From contig NC_060205.1 in assembly GCF_020623625.1 (NCBI RefSeq), forward strand, positions 489,501 through 553,500: a stretch of 64,000 nt of DNA, written 5' to 3'. Positions 40,700-50,040 of this stretch are shown in pieces; positions within the stretch are counted from its first letter, which is position 1, and each line of letters opens with the position of its first letter. The position numbers and the translations under genes are program-made. The DNA comes from Saccharomycodes ludwigii. Lineage: Eukaryota > Ascomycota > Saccharomycetes > Saccharomycodales > Saccharomycodaceae. The notes below the pieces were generated by a model. It searched no databases. It worked only from the letters and a program-made list of their open reading frames with translations, and had not been told where the DNA came from.

Positions 40700-41341
40700 T
40701 CAATAATCATTCAATTCTGGGTGTTCTTCTAAAAAAGATTCCAAACTATTTCCCAATTCCAACGCCTCTTTATACATTTCTTCTTCAGATCGAGGTACTC
40801 TTGGTGAGTCATAATTTTCAACAATACCGTGTTTTTTTCTTCCATTTCTTCCATCGGCGTTTACATAACACTCTCTCCTAGCATTCCATGCATCTAATTT
40901 ATCGTAAATCTTATCTCCAATATTATTCAATTTATAACGTGGTATAATGTGTGTATGTAAATGTGGTATACTTTGACCCGCTTCAGGGCCATCTTGTATA
41001 GCAATGTTTAAAGAATCTGCCTTATAATACCATTTAATAAACCTATGAATTATCTGTAATGTTCTGAAATAATCTGTTGATTCTTTGGGTGATAAGTCGC
41101 TTATATTTAAAATATTGGTATTCAAAGGCACTATTAACACGTGGCCAGGAACTAAAGGTTTTAAATTTACCAAAGCGTATGTATATTTACTCTTATAAAA
41201 AACTTGTTTGGTAACTAAAAGCTTACTGAAATAGATGTTATTCATAGTTGGTGTGGTTAGAGTCATTAGATATAGCTGTTTTGAAGGTATTGGTGTTACT
41301 GTATTACCTTGACAATAGTTTAATTGAAAACTTTTACTCAT
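40700..41341 (-). CDS. HNT2: Dinucleoside triphosphate hydrolase Hnt2 (FHIT type)
   Basis: The 213-residue protein is a HIT-superfamily enzyme with the histidine triad HLHTHIIPR (His 127, 129 and 131). Flanking blocks IYFSKLLVTKQVFYKSKYTY, the VPGHVLIVPL strand and the IAIQDGPEAGQSIP loop match S. cerevisiae Hnt2 (217 residues). Hnt2 cleaves Ap3A and Ap4A-type dinucleotides. The first 34 residues are not conserved, and an internal Met at 26 or 33 could be the real start. In S. cerevisiae the gene has an intron. Here the frame is continuous and I see no branch-point motif. It is followed by the F-box gene, as YDR305C-YDR306C. Confidence 0.94.
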   Translation of the reverse strand: MSKSFQLNYCQGNTVTPIPSKQLYLMTLTTPTMNNIYFSKLLVTKQVFYKSKYTYALVNLKPLVPGHVLIVPLNTNILNISDLSPKESTDYFRTLQIIHRFIKWYYKADSLNIAIQDGPEAGQSIPHLHTHIIPRYKLNNIGDKIYDKLDAWNARRECYVNADGRNGRKKHGIVENYDSPRVPRSEEEMYKEALELGNSLESFLEEHPELNDY

Positions 41342-41694
41342 TTTTAGGTAATAATCAGCGGAAAGAAAAAAATATGTTAGACAAAGTTAAATAAAAGATT
41401 GAATACTCTCTTCCAAAAATAAGGCGTGCTTTTTTATTTAAAAAAAATAAAAAATAAAAAAAAATAAGAAATAAAAAATACAAAAATAAGAAATAAGAAA
41501 TGCAAAAATAAAAAAAAAAAACCCTTTTTCAATACCATAATCGACTCTTAAACAAATATATGTTTAAAAGCTCCCGATTCAATATCTTACAAATTTTCAC
41601 TTGGATATCTTTCTCTTTGATACTTAGCAAGTATCCAAAGAACTATATATATGTAAAGAATACTTAGCTGCTATTCAAATGCGATTGAAAAAAA

Positions 41695-41733
<39 letters not shown>

Positions 41734-41820
41734 CAATTTAAAACTTTTTAAAAAAAACATCGGATCAGACCAAATAATAAAATTGTCTGCCTGTAAAAAT
41801 GAATGACAGATACATTTACA
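41342..41820. other. Spacer: HNT2 promoter and F-box gene 3' flank
   Basis: This 479-bp spacer includes an A36 run at 41696-41731 and AAAATAAG-type repeats at 41445-41515. No gene is seen. Confidence 0.55.
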
Positions 41821-43268
41821 CTAATATGTTATATACATATGGCCTCCTTGATCCTCTAAAACATTTAACAAATCTTCCACATCATCGCTATTCATGTCCC
41901 AGCCCAATTTGCAAGATACATATAAATTTTTCAAACAAGGTATTCTATTCTCCATAATAGCGACTGTTAAATCATCTGGGTGTATTTTAAAAGCCTGTCC
42001 CAACGATCCGCTGCACTGTAAGTAGATTGTTTCTAAACATGGAATAATAGTATCTTCATCTTGAAAAAGCCACTTGGAACAATAATCAACCACTATTTGT
42101 ACTGTTTTCAATCTTGAACCAGTGTATTTAAACATAAAGTCGAGCGAATTTGCCTGTAATGAGGGCATTGGATATTGAAAAATTAACGTTTCCAAATTAT
42201 CCCCTATTTGCGATAATATTTTATATATAGATAGTTCATTCAATAAGGGGCAATAAGCTAGTTCCAATTTTTGTAAACTTCTCGGGAAATCACAATTCAT
42301 TATAAAATCATTGGTTACACTGCCACTTAATTTTAAATATTTTACATTTCTAGGCCATATGTTGCCGTTGTTCTGAGACAACAAAATTAAATCACAGTTT
42401 ATACTACATCTGGGGAAAAACAATTCTTTTAAATGTTCAAACCCAATAATTGCTTGAAATAGTTTATCTAAATCAACAGTTTCCGAAACTAAACTGAGGT
42501 CTAACCTTTGTAAATTATGACACGACTTTAAAGATATCAACGGAGCATATCCGAAACTAGTTTGTGGTGCTATAAACTCTGTTAAACTTTTATTACATCG
42601 TCTTAATAGTTTTGAAACAAAGGAGTTTCTGCCAGATTGAACAATCGTGGATAAATCTAATTTCAAAACCAACTCGTTTAATTTAATGGATTTATCTCCT
42701 AATGCAGGTGTTTTCTTATTAATGTCCATGGTAACCATAAATTTATTGAAATTTTTCGAATTTAAGTACGGAGAACTATACAAAATTGGTAAATACATAA
42801 TATACCACTCTTTACAGACATAAAGGAATTTAGGATCTAACCCTTTTTCAGAATCCGAAGAATCTTCATTATTTGGTGAATGTTTTGTTGTAGCATATAG
42901 TATTATTTTATAATATAGTTCATTGGGAAGAAAAGAGCGTTGAAAATGGATGTTTCTTATGCCATGATTATTTTCCTTGGTATTTTCTTTTGCTTGTTTT
43001 TGGTCGATGGTTAAAGTATTTGTATTCAGTTTTTTTTTTTTTTCATTTTGTTCTTATAGCTTTTCCCCTTATAACTCGAAGAAGGTCTATCTTCTGTTCC
43101 ATCTATATAAGTTTCTTCTTGATCACTGTGATAGTATTTATTTCCTTCATCTTCATATTCATCATCAGAGGTTTGAAATTTTCCATAAGCCGTAGTAACA
43201 TAACCAATACCTCCTACGTACTTTCTATACGGAGCCTTGGCTTTCTTTGGTCTACTTTTGTTAGCCAT
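41821..43268 (-). CDS. F-box/LRR protein (YDR306C type), split by a homopolymer frameshift
   Basis: Two frames together look like one gene of about 480 codons, the size of S. cerevisiae YDR306C (478 residues). The first frame (43268-43026, 80 residues) opens MANKSRPKKAKAPYRKY and ends in a lysine run coded by A14 (T14 on the plus strand, 43030-43043). The second frame is open from the A14 run to 41821. Its part upstream of the ATG at 42798 encodes an F-box-like segment (FLPNELYYKIILYAT, then FLYVCKEWYIMYLP), followed by leucine-rich repeats (LQRLDLSLV, LKYLKLSG, LQKLELAYC). The frame changes at the A14 tract. It could be a sequencing error, a polymorphic slip or a real break. Position between HNT2 and PMT7 supports the identity. 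Confidence 0.8.
43030..43043 (-). repeat. A14 run inside the F-box gene
   Basis: Fourteen A on the coding strand lie exactly where the frame changes. A run length divisible by three would keep the frame open. Homopolymers of this length are prone to replication, transcription and sequencing slippage. Confidence 0.85.
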
Positions 43269-43431
43269 CTTCTAGTGTATTATTAAATAAAAAAGGAAAG
43301 AAAGAAAAAAAAGGAAAAGAAAAGAAAAGAAAAGAAAAAGTAAAGGTGGTTTGATTTGTCAGTTTCTTTGTTATATGATTGGTACATAATGTGTTGATAA
43401 AATTTCATTAATGACTATACAAACCGATAAT

Positions 43432-43464
<33 letters not shown>

Positions 43465-43760
43465 ATTTGATTTTTTTTGTATAAAAAAAAAGGGAATAAA
43501 TTAATAATGATAATACAACCTTTGTAAAAAAAATCGCACTAAACCATACACCACATTGTTTTAAAGCGAAATAAATAAATAAATGAATAAATCAATATGA
43601 TAACTTTATCTATCAATTGTTAATAATAAAAAAAGAACTAATGAATTAAAATATTAAAACATATATATTATTATTTTGCTAATGACTACGATAATATTAA
43701 TACGGGATTTTTTGTTCCATTCATTTCACAGCTTTCCGAAAACCAAGCTTTTGTCTTCTC

Positions 43761-43793
<33 letters not shown>

Positions 43794-43826
43794 CATTCCT
43801 AAATTCTTATAATTACAATATTAAAA
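43269..43826. other. Spacer: F-box gene promoter
   Basis: This 558-bp spacer includes GAAAA repeats near 43314-43337, an A29 run near 43434-43462 and an A26 run near 43767-43792. No gene is seen. Confidence 0.55.
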
Positions 43827-45572
43827 TCAAAATATAAGATTATTTGAAACTTTTCCCTTCAATACTTTAAAACAAATCTTCGGTATTCTCCAAAATAGAA
43901 CCCACATTGAAAATACTGAAAATATTAAAATATAATAATTTATCTTGAAATATAACTTGAAAAATCTATAAAGTGGTAAACCTAAAAATGTTTTTTTGGG
44001 CTCCAATAACGCAGTTTCATTGCTAACATTCGTAGTAGTTATTGGAGGCAGGTGTGGTCCATTTATTCTTGTAAACACAGGATTTTCTGGTAAAATAAGA
44101 TCACTCTTTTTATAATCGGTTTTTTCTAAACTTGCATTTTTACCTTTAGTATTTGCATATTTAGTTGGGAAAAAAACTTTGTTGTAACTATCAGCCTTAT
44201 ATTTCCTAACATTCTGACCTAAATTTTTTTTTTCCTTGTTTTTTGTTTCAACATTATAATAAATGATGGGGAACATAAGTTCACTGTACCGCTTCATATA
44301 AATAAACATAGTACTTAGAATAAAGATCCTATTAAAAACTAAGCTGCCGAAAAAAGTGTGCTGGAAAATATACGTTTCGGAAGCTAACAACAATAAAAGA
44401 ATAAAAGGTATTGAATTGAAAATGAGGAAATTAGATAATTTAATGACTTTCATATGATTGCTTACAATTTCTAAGATATGAGCATTTAGAGTATAATCTA
44501 AAAATTTATACGTGATCAAAATTGTAAAAACCTCATTCAGTAACATTTCAAAATTTTGCAAATTGGAGGAAATTAAATAGTAATAGGTCAATCTTATGAT
44601 CGGTAAAAGGCACACGCTTATATAAAACGGGTTATAGTTGAAAAAGGTAAAAGTTTTCTCTAAAATAACATTGCAATACAGCAGAATCTTCATGAAAATA
44701 TTGCTGCTTGTTGTTTTTTTGGACTTGATGTTTGAAGTTTTTTTAGTATTATTCTTTGCAGTGGTTTCGCGTTTTGTAGAGGTAGTTTCCAATACATTAT
44801 GAATTAAAGATATCGATTTATCTATTTTTTTGGTCATTTCACTATTTCTATTCAAAGAATTTTTAATTATGTCGTCAATGTATTTTTCATCATTAGAAAA
44901 ATCTCCTAGAAGCTGTGTGCGTGCATCAATAGCATCTCTCCCTACTTGAAGTTTTTCATTTCCTTCAATAGTCTTTATGAATTTTTTGTTTAAATTTATG
45001 TTATTCCTCCCCTGTTTATCGTTTTCATTTTCCTTGTTACTAATAAAGGGTGTGAATATACTTGTGGGTGGTGTAAGGTTGTTATTAACTTTACATCCCC
45101 TAGACTCTCCATTAACCTGATAGTTATTTTCATTTTCATCGTTATTCTTCTCCAGATGAGTAAAATATAGACTTCCTAGTGAGATATTTGATGAAGCAGT
45201 ACTTACACTAGGAAGGAATGATTCTTGGGCTATAGGTGGGGAAAATGGGTTTTTATTGTTATTTTGTTTAGAATAATTTAACTTAGCATTATTGTTATCG
45301 TTGTCTGGAAGGTTACTATTAGTTTTGCTAGTGATTTTATGATTATTGGATTTAAAATAAAAACTAGGAGATAAAGAATCAAAATTCAAATCGAAAAAGT
45401 CATCAGATTTATAATCATCATCATCATTGTTATTTTTCTGGTCCCTTTTTTTATTTTTAAAAAATGCAGAGCTATGCTCACTCTTTTGTTGTTCATTATT
45501 TGTAGGCATGTTATTTCTGTACAGATCTAAAAGATCATCCAAAGATGTATTGCTTTTAGCTTCATACATCAC
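43827..45572 (-). CDS. Unrecognised multi-pass membrane protein, 581 residues
   Basis: I do not recognise this protein. Residues 1-270 are hydrophilic, with Asn-rich and acidic low-complexity stretches and no signal peptide. Four hydrophobic segments follow at about 305-340 (FYISVCLLPIIRLTYYYLI), 345-368, 385-405 (FLIFNSIPFILLLLLASET) and 415-432. A basic loop and a last hydrophobic segment near the C-terminus (YYILIFSVFSMWVLFWRIP) complete it. The pattern suggests an ER or nuclear-envelope protein with a large cytosolic head. I considered TMEM33-type (Pom33) and Nur1-type families and found no decisive motif. It lies divergent from PMT7, where I recall no S. cerevisiae gene. Confidence 0.7.
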   Translation of the reverse strand: MMYEAKSNTSLDDLLDLYRNNMPTNNEQQKSEHSSAFFKNKKRDQKNNNDDDDYKSDDFFDLNFDSLSPSFYFKSNNHKITSKTNSNLPDNDNNNAKLNYSKQNNNKNPFSPPIAQESFLPSVSTASSNISLGSLYFTHLEKNNDENENNYQVNGESRGCKVNNNLTPPTSIFTPFISNKENENDKQGRNNINLNKKFIKTIEGNEKLQVGRDAIDARTQLLGDFSNDEKYIDDIIKNSLNRNSEMTKKIDKSISLIHNVLETTSTKRETTAKNNTKKTSNIKSKKTTSSNIFMKILLYCNVILEKTFTFFNYNPFYISVCLLPIIRLTYYYLISSNLQNFEMLLNEVFTILITYKFLDYTLNAHILEIVSNHMKVIKLSNFLIFNSIPFILLLLLASETYIFQHTFFGSLVFNRIFILSTMFIYMKRYSELMFPIIYYNVETKNKEKKNLGQNVRKYKADSYNKVFFPTKYANTKGKNASLEKTDYKKSDLILPENPVFTRINGPHLPPITTTNVSNETALLEPKKTFLGLPLYRFFKLYFKINYYILIFSVFSMWVLFWRIPKICFKVLKGKVSNNLIF

Positions 45573-46221
45573 TTAATCAGGAGGAAAAAAAAAAAAAAAA
45601 AAAAAAAAGGCAAGTAACTAAATACCTTTAGTAGTAATTTTTTTTTCTTTTTTATTGATCTGTGATTATAAAATAAATAAAGTTTTTGGACTTTCCTTTT
45701 CAGTGTATAAGATAAAAGTAATATAGATAATGACAGTTTTTGTGGATAACAAAAACAAAATAATGAGAGTTATGATAGTCTTAATTATTAAAAATGTTTT
45801 CCTTTGATATATCAAATCAATTACGCCGCAAACACGAAATATTTTCCCTTTTCGGAGATAAAAAAACGATAGCCGCCAAGTTTATTATTATTATGGCTAA
45901 AGTTTTCGTGTGTGTTGTGGAATGTAAAATTAACGCCGTTAACTTTTTAATTTGACTGAGAGAGAAAAAAGAAGAACTTATTGGTAACCCGGACTTAATT
46001 ATAATTTATTTGTTTTTTTTCTTTCTTTTTCTCTCTCTGTTTTGAACAAGCTGTCTAGTACTGAATTTGTTTGGAAAAAAAATATATAAATCATAATTTA
46101 TACAACTTTTGTTATTATTATTAAACCAATTTGTTCTCATATACCTTATCGGACTATTAACATACATCTTAGATCATATTACTCATACAATTAGATCAAA
46201 GGGAGAATAAAAAGGAAAAAA
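45573..46221. other. Divergent promoter region: membrane protein/PMT7
   Basis: This 649-bp spacer contains a TAGCCGCCA stretch at 45870-45878, one base short of the Ume6 URS1 core TAGCCGCCG, and a GGTAACCCGG sequence near 45983 that is close to, but not, a Reb1 site. T-rich tracts lie at 46012-46030. Confidence 0.5.
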
Positions 46222-48435
46222 ATGACCCATACTGCCATTGCAGATACTGAGAAAAATGAGAACACTGATGACAGTATCAAACAGTTTTATCATCAGGGGA
46301 AATCCATGCCATATTTTTCAATAACTGAATGGCAAAAATTTCAATGTTTAAAAACCTCATGGGTTAAAAACTTTATTATATTGTTGTTTTCAAGTTTTTT
46401 AGCTATAGCAAATTACCAAAGATTATTACCGTTAATCTACCTAATTCAATCTTCAAACAGCAGCACCGCTCACTTTGCTGGCAAGGACCAAATTTTAAGA
46501 CCAGAGGAAAAAATACTTCACCAAATAGGATTAATCAAGGAAGGTGTCTTCCATTTGAATTTTATTCCACCTCTAGGCTTTACCATTTTTTCAATATTGG
46601 GCAGAGTAGATCCAAGCGAGTTATCTAGCTTGGCAACATTGGTCAGGTTGAGATGGATAAATTTGATTTTTTCTTCGGCAACCGTATTTGTAATCTCTTT
46701 AACTTTGATGCTTGTTCATAATGTTAATGCGATTATTACTATTGGTCTAATTACTTTGTTGACCAAAACTCCAATTTTCATCCAAGAATCCTGCAATATA
46801 TCTTTAGAAATGTTAGAAATCTTAAGCATTTCACTTGTTCTTTTCAATTTTGGCTGTTATAGGAAATTTGGCAATTCAATGGCTTGGATTTTAACATGCG
46901 TTTTTCTTGGCTTCAGCATTTCAATCAAAAATATTGGTTGGATGACATATTTGTTGGTTGGATTTGTATATCTGTATGACTTTTCCGTTTCGTATATGGG
47001 TGACATAAAGATTTCCAACAAGTGTTTGTTTGGGTACCATTTGGTTTGTAAGACTGTTACCATCATAGCGATACCGTTATCCATTTTATTGGGCAGTTAT
47101 TATTATTTATTTACCACAAGTTTTAATGTCTTGAATGTCCCTGATTTCCAATTAATGACTCCACAATTTCAACAAACATTATTGTTGTCTTCTAATGTTA
47201 TCAATGAGAGGAAAGCCGTTCCGGATTATATTAATTTTTTGGACACTGTATTGATTAGACATGTCAATTCATTAGGTGGCCATTTACATTCTCATAATTT
47301 TACATACAGATCGGGTTCCCATGAGCAACAAGTTACCCTATATGATTTTGAAGACGGAAATAATGAGTGGGTGATTGAGCCAGCATCTGACATCTTAAAG
47401 AAAAGGGTATACGCTGATGGAGAAATAGTTTCCGTTCGTAGAAATGACAAAGTTTATTTAAGACATAAAATCACTGGCAAATATTTGTATCTTTCACCAG
47501 ATCATAAACCACCAATCAACGAAAGGGAACATGACTTTGAAGTGAGTTGTAGAGATTGGCCAGCAAACGATACTGACTCTATAGCTAATTTTAGATTTAG
47601 CCTAGATTATGACAAAGATGAAAACGATATTGATCCAATTCGTAGTAAATTGAAACCAATTAGAACCAAGTTTCAAATAACTGCCAATGGTGGTAAGATT
47701 TGTGATGTCTTATCGCATGATGATCGCTTGCCAAGTTGGGGGTTTTATCAACAGGAGGTTCTGTGTGTTTCCCCGGCTGTTGTTGATAGAACTTTATTTT
47801 TCATCGACGATGTTGTTTTACCATATGGCAAGGGAGGTCCAGGATATGAAATGGACCTTTATGAGGTACCCGAACTAAATTGGTTTAGATTTTTAGCGGA
47901 ATATATCTATAGAAGTTTTAGGAAAGATTATACGTTTCATTTGATAGATCAGGACATTGATGTATCCTTAAAAGAAGATAGTATTCATAAATGGGTCATT
48001 CCATGGAAAATCGAGGATAATCATAACAGTCACAATATTGTTTCAGGTCCTATAGTTTATGATGCTCTGATTGCTTTAGTTTTAGGTCTATTGGTTGTTT
48101 CACCAATTATTTTATTTATTAGATTTTGGACATGGAAATTACCAAAACAACAGAGTCATGAAAACATTTTTCTTGATAATATAATTATGAAAATGACTAT
48201 TTATGATTTTTTACAATATGATATTATTTATAGTATAGGCTGGGCTCTTCATTTTATGATTTTCAATTATAGTAAACACCAAGTGTTGAGTATTAAAGAG
48301 TATCTACCTGCGTTTATTTTATTAATTCACCAAGCCGGTATTTTATTTCAATACGTTAAAAACTCGAAAGTTTTATTGGGTATCATTGTTTCAATAGGGC
48401 TAGTTACTTATTTATTACCTTTGGTTTTGAAATAA
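46222..48435 (+). CDS. PMT7: Protein O-mannosyltransferase family member Pmt7
   Basis: The 737-residue membrane protein has the PMT layout: N-terminal helices, a luminal loop, a cluster of helices, a central luminal MIR-type domain (about 350-560) and C-terminal helices (about 620-735). Position next to the F-box gene and MED21 gives YDR307W. The first luminal loop has PEEKILHQIG and FIPPLGF where active PMTs have a D-E pair and HPPLGK, so key positions are altered. In S. cerevisiae Pmt7 has no well-established activity. It may be a divergent enzyme or a pseudoenzyme. Length is somewhat above S. cerevisiae Pmt7 (662). Confidence 0.88.
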   Translation: MTHTAIADTEKNENTDDSIKQFYHQGKSMPYFSITEWQKFQCLKTSWVKNFIILLFSSFLAIANYQRLLPLIYLIQSSNSSTAHFAGKDQILRPEEKILHQIGLIKEGVFHLNFIPPLGFTIFSILGRVDPSELSSLATLVRLRWINLIFSSATVFVISLTLMLVHNVNAIITIGLITLLTKTPIFIQESCNISLEMLEILSISLVLFNFGCYRKFGNSMAWILTCVFLGFSISIKNIGWMTYLLVGFVYLYDFSVSYMGDIKISNKCLFGYHLVCKTVTIIAIPLSILLGSYYYLFTTSFNVLNVPDFQLMTPQFQQTLLLSSNVINERKAVPDYINFLDTVLIRHVNSLGGHLHSHNFTYRSGSHEQQVTLYDFEDGNNEWVIEPASDILKKRVYADGEIVSVRRNDKVYLRHKITGKYLYLSPDHKPPINEREHDFEVSCRDWPANDTDSIANFRFSLDYDKDENDIDPIRSKLKPIRTKFQITANGGKICDVLSHDDRLPSWGFYQQEVLCVSPAVVDRTLFFIDDVVLPYGKGGPGYEMDLYEVPELNWFRFLAEYIYRSFRKDYTFHLIDQDIDVSLKEDSIHKWVIPWKIEDNHNSHNIVSGPIVYDALIALVLGLLVVSPIILFIRFWTWKLPKQQSHENIFLDNIIMKMTIYDFLQYDIIYSIGWALHFMIFNYSKHQVLSIKEYLPAFILLIHQAGILFQYVKNSKVLLGIIVSIGLVTYLLPLVLK

Positions 48436-48476
48436 TATTACATTGTGTTGAGATAATAATAATCAAAGTCATTTTT

Positions 48477-48480
<4 letters not shown>

Positions 48481-48514
<34 letters not shown>
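48481..48514. repeat. T34 run downstream of PMT7
   Basis: A perfect run of 34 T lies 45 bp past the PMT7 stop codon in the convergent PMT7/MED21 spacer. Confidence 0.9.
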
Positions 48515-48515
<1 letters not shown>

Positions 48516-48619
48516 TATATGAGTATATAACTCTTTCTCTGTTTGACATTATTAAATAACTTTTACCATGTTTACTTTAAATATTATTATTGTTAATACA
48601 TGAAAAGGGCAGACATGAG

Positions 48620-49492
48620 TTATGATGAAGAATTCATGTCATTAGTGAACCCATTAATTAGTTGGTTGATAAAGCCCAAAAGTTCATCTTTTGTGCTAAT
48701 CCATTTTAGCTTTTCAGTTTCTAGGTTTACTAATTCCTCACTCAATTTTTCGATTTTAGTTAATTGCTCTTCACTACTAACATCAATCCCGGGCAATGCA
48801 TCTATAATTTGTAAAATTTGTCTGGTTTTCAAGATCAAATCAGTACTCAACTCATCAATAGAATTTTCAAATTCTTGTTTAGAAGGTAAAGGTGGTAACT
48901 GTTGCAGGTTATTTCTATTAACATTATTATTATTATTATTATTTGTTGATGATATGGTATTGGTGTCTTGTTGTGGTCTGAAAGGATCCGTCATTTTGAT
49001 TTCTGAATCGTTTAAAGGTACAAAATCATGATTTTTATCTACATAGTTTAAAGTCGCTACGAATTGTTCAACCATTTGATCAAAACATATCTGTAATTGA
49101 GTCAATCTGTCTGTACGCGGCCCCTCATTAATTTTATTACCTTTTGTCTTTATAGAACCTGTAATTTCTTGCTGCTGTTGCTCCTGGTTATTTCCATGTT
49201 TGGAAGTATTATCAGTAACGCTATTAGAATTTTCGTCGGTGGGTTTATTTTCCCCTTTTTTGGGTAAATCTTCCAGTTTTGGTGTGTGATGTTCTTCAAC
49301 CACATCTAAGTTAATATCGCCATCCTTATCCGTGGTATAATTTATTATTGGTGTCTCATTTCCATTCTCTTTCTTTAGTGATGATGATTCTGTTTCTTCA
49401 TTTAGCTTATTATCGGTGTTATTATTATTATTATTATTATTTAGACCATTTTTGTTATTAAATTCATTCTTGGATAACAGTATATCGCTCAT
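48620..49492 (-). CDS. SRB7: Mediator middle subunit Med21 (Srb7) with long N-terminal extension
   Basis: From residue 127 on (TDRLTQLQICFDQMVEQF, later SIDELSTDLILKTRQI and LPGIDVSSEEQLTKIE) the protein is clearly Med21, the partner of Med7 in the Mediator middle module. The usual start Met is replaced by Arg (PRTDRL). A 126-residue Asn/Glu/Lys-rich extension precedes it, plus an Asn-rich insert at about 180-195. S. cerevisiae Srb7 is only 140 residues. The extension frame is fully open and I found no branch-point or 5' splice motif suggesting an intron. It lies between PMT7 (convergent) and VMA22 (divergent), as YDR308C does after YDR307W. Confidence 0.93.
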   Translation of the reverse strand: MSDILLSKNEFNNKNGLNNNNNNNNTDNKLNEETESSSLKKENGNETPIINYTTDKDGDINLDVVEEHHTPKLEDLPKKGENKPTDENSNSVTDNTSKHGNNQEQQQQEITGSIKTKGNKINEGPRTDRLTQLQICFDQMVEQFVATLNYVDKNHDFVPLNDSEIKMTDPFRPQQDTNTISSTNNNNNNNVNRNNLQQLPPLPSKQEFENSIDELSTDLILKTRQILQIIDALPGIDVSSEEQLTKIEKLSEELVNLETEKLKWISTKDELLGFINQLINGFTNDMNSSS

Positions 49493-50040
49493 AATACAAA
49501 TCTTGTTATTTTATTGTTATTACTAACTATTTTGTAGTAGAAATAAATATAGTCTATGACAATATCAAAAAATATTGAAGCTGACTTTTAGGGTTTTTAA
49601 TGTTAACCATTTAATTGAATTTACAGGTTAAAAATTTGCGGAAGATGCAAAAAAAAAAAAAAAAAAAAAAAAATAAAAAAAAAAAATTGTTGGGCGTTCG
49701 TTCCAATGAAAAATGACGGCATCATGCATATTTATTTAAGCGTTTATTTTCGTGTAAAGCGATCTAATAATAAGATAGGCTAAATATACTTATTACCCGG
49801 TTCATTGCATGTGATCACGTTTTATATATTTATATATTTTTTTTTTTTTTCCTTTTTTTTTACCGCATTTTCTCGCCCCTTTCCCTTTTCTTTCTTTCCT
49901 TTTTTCCGTAATAACCATTAGAGTTAAGCACTACTTTCAAGAATATTAATGCTTTAAAATCATATATGATCATCACAAAGTATATTTTAATCAAAGAAAA
50001 CAAAAGCTTAACAGAAAAATAAAGAAATATTGACACGAGA
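49493..50040. other. Divergent promoter region MED21/VMA22
   Basis: This 548-bp spacer holds an A23 run near 49650, a Reb1-type site at 49793-49799, a GTGATCACGT palindrome-like sequence at 49811-49820 (related to Cbf1-type CACGT cores) and T/C-rich tracts at 49838-49905. No gene is seen. Confidence 0.55.
49793..49799 (+). promoter_or_regulatory. Reb1-type site TTACCCG
   Basis: An exact TTACCCGG lies between the divergent MED21 and VMA22 starts, about 240 bp from VMA22, with a GTGATCACGT sequence 11 bp downstream. Motif-based call. Confidence 0.5.

Noticed and set aside
45870-45878. Ume6-type URS1 upstream of PMT7
   Set aside because: TAGCCGCCA lacks the final conserved G and is a single weak match, so I do not annotate it as a site.
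45983-45993. Reb1 site upstream of PMT7 (GGTAACCCGG)
   Set aside because: The core is TAACCCGG, not TTACCCG, so it does not fit the consensus.
49100-49500. Possible intron near the start of MED21 that would restore an MTDRL start
   Set aside because: A GTACAG 3'-splice-like sequence exists, but I found no TACTAAC branch point or GTATGT donor on the minus strand upstream, and the extension frame is fully open.
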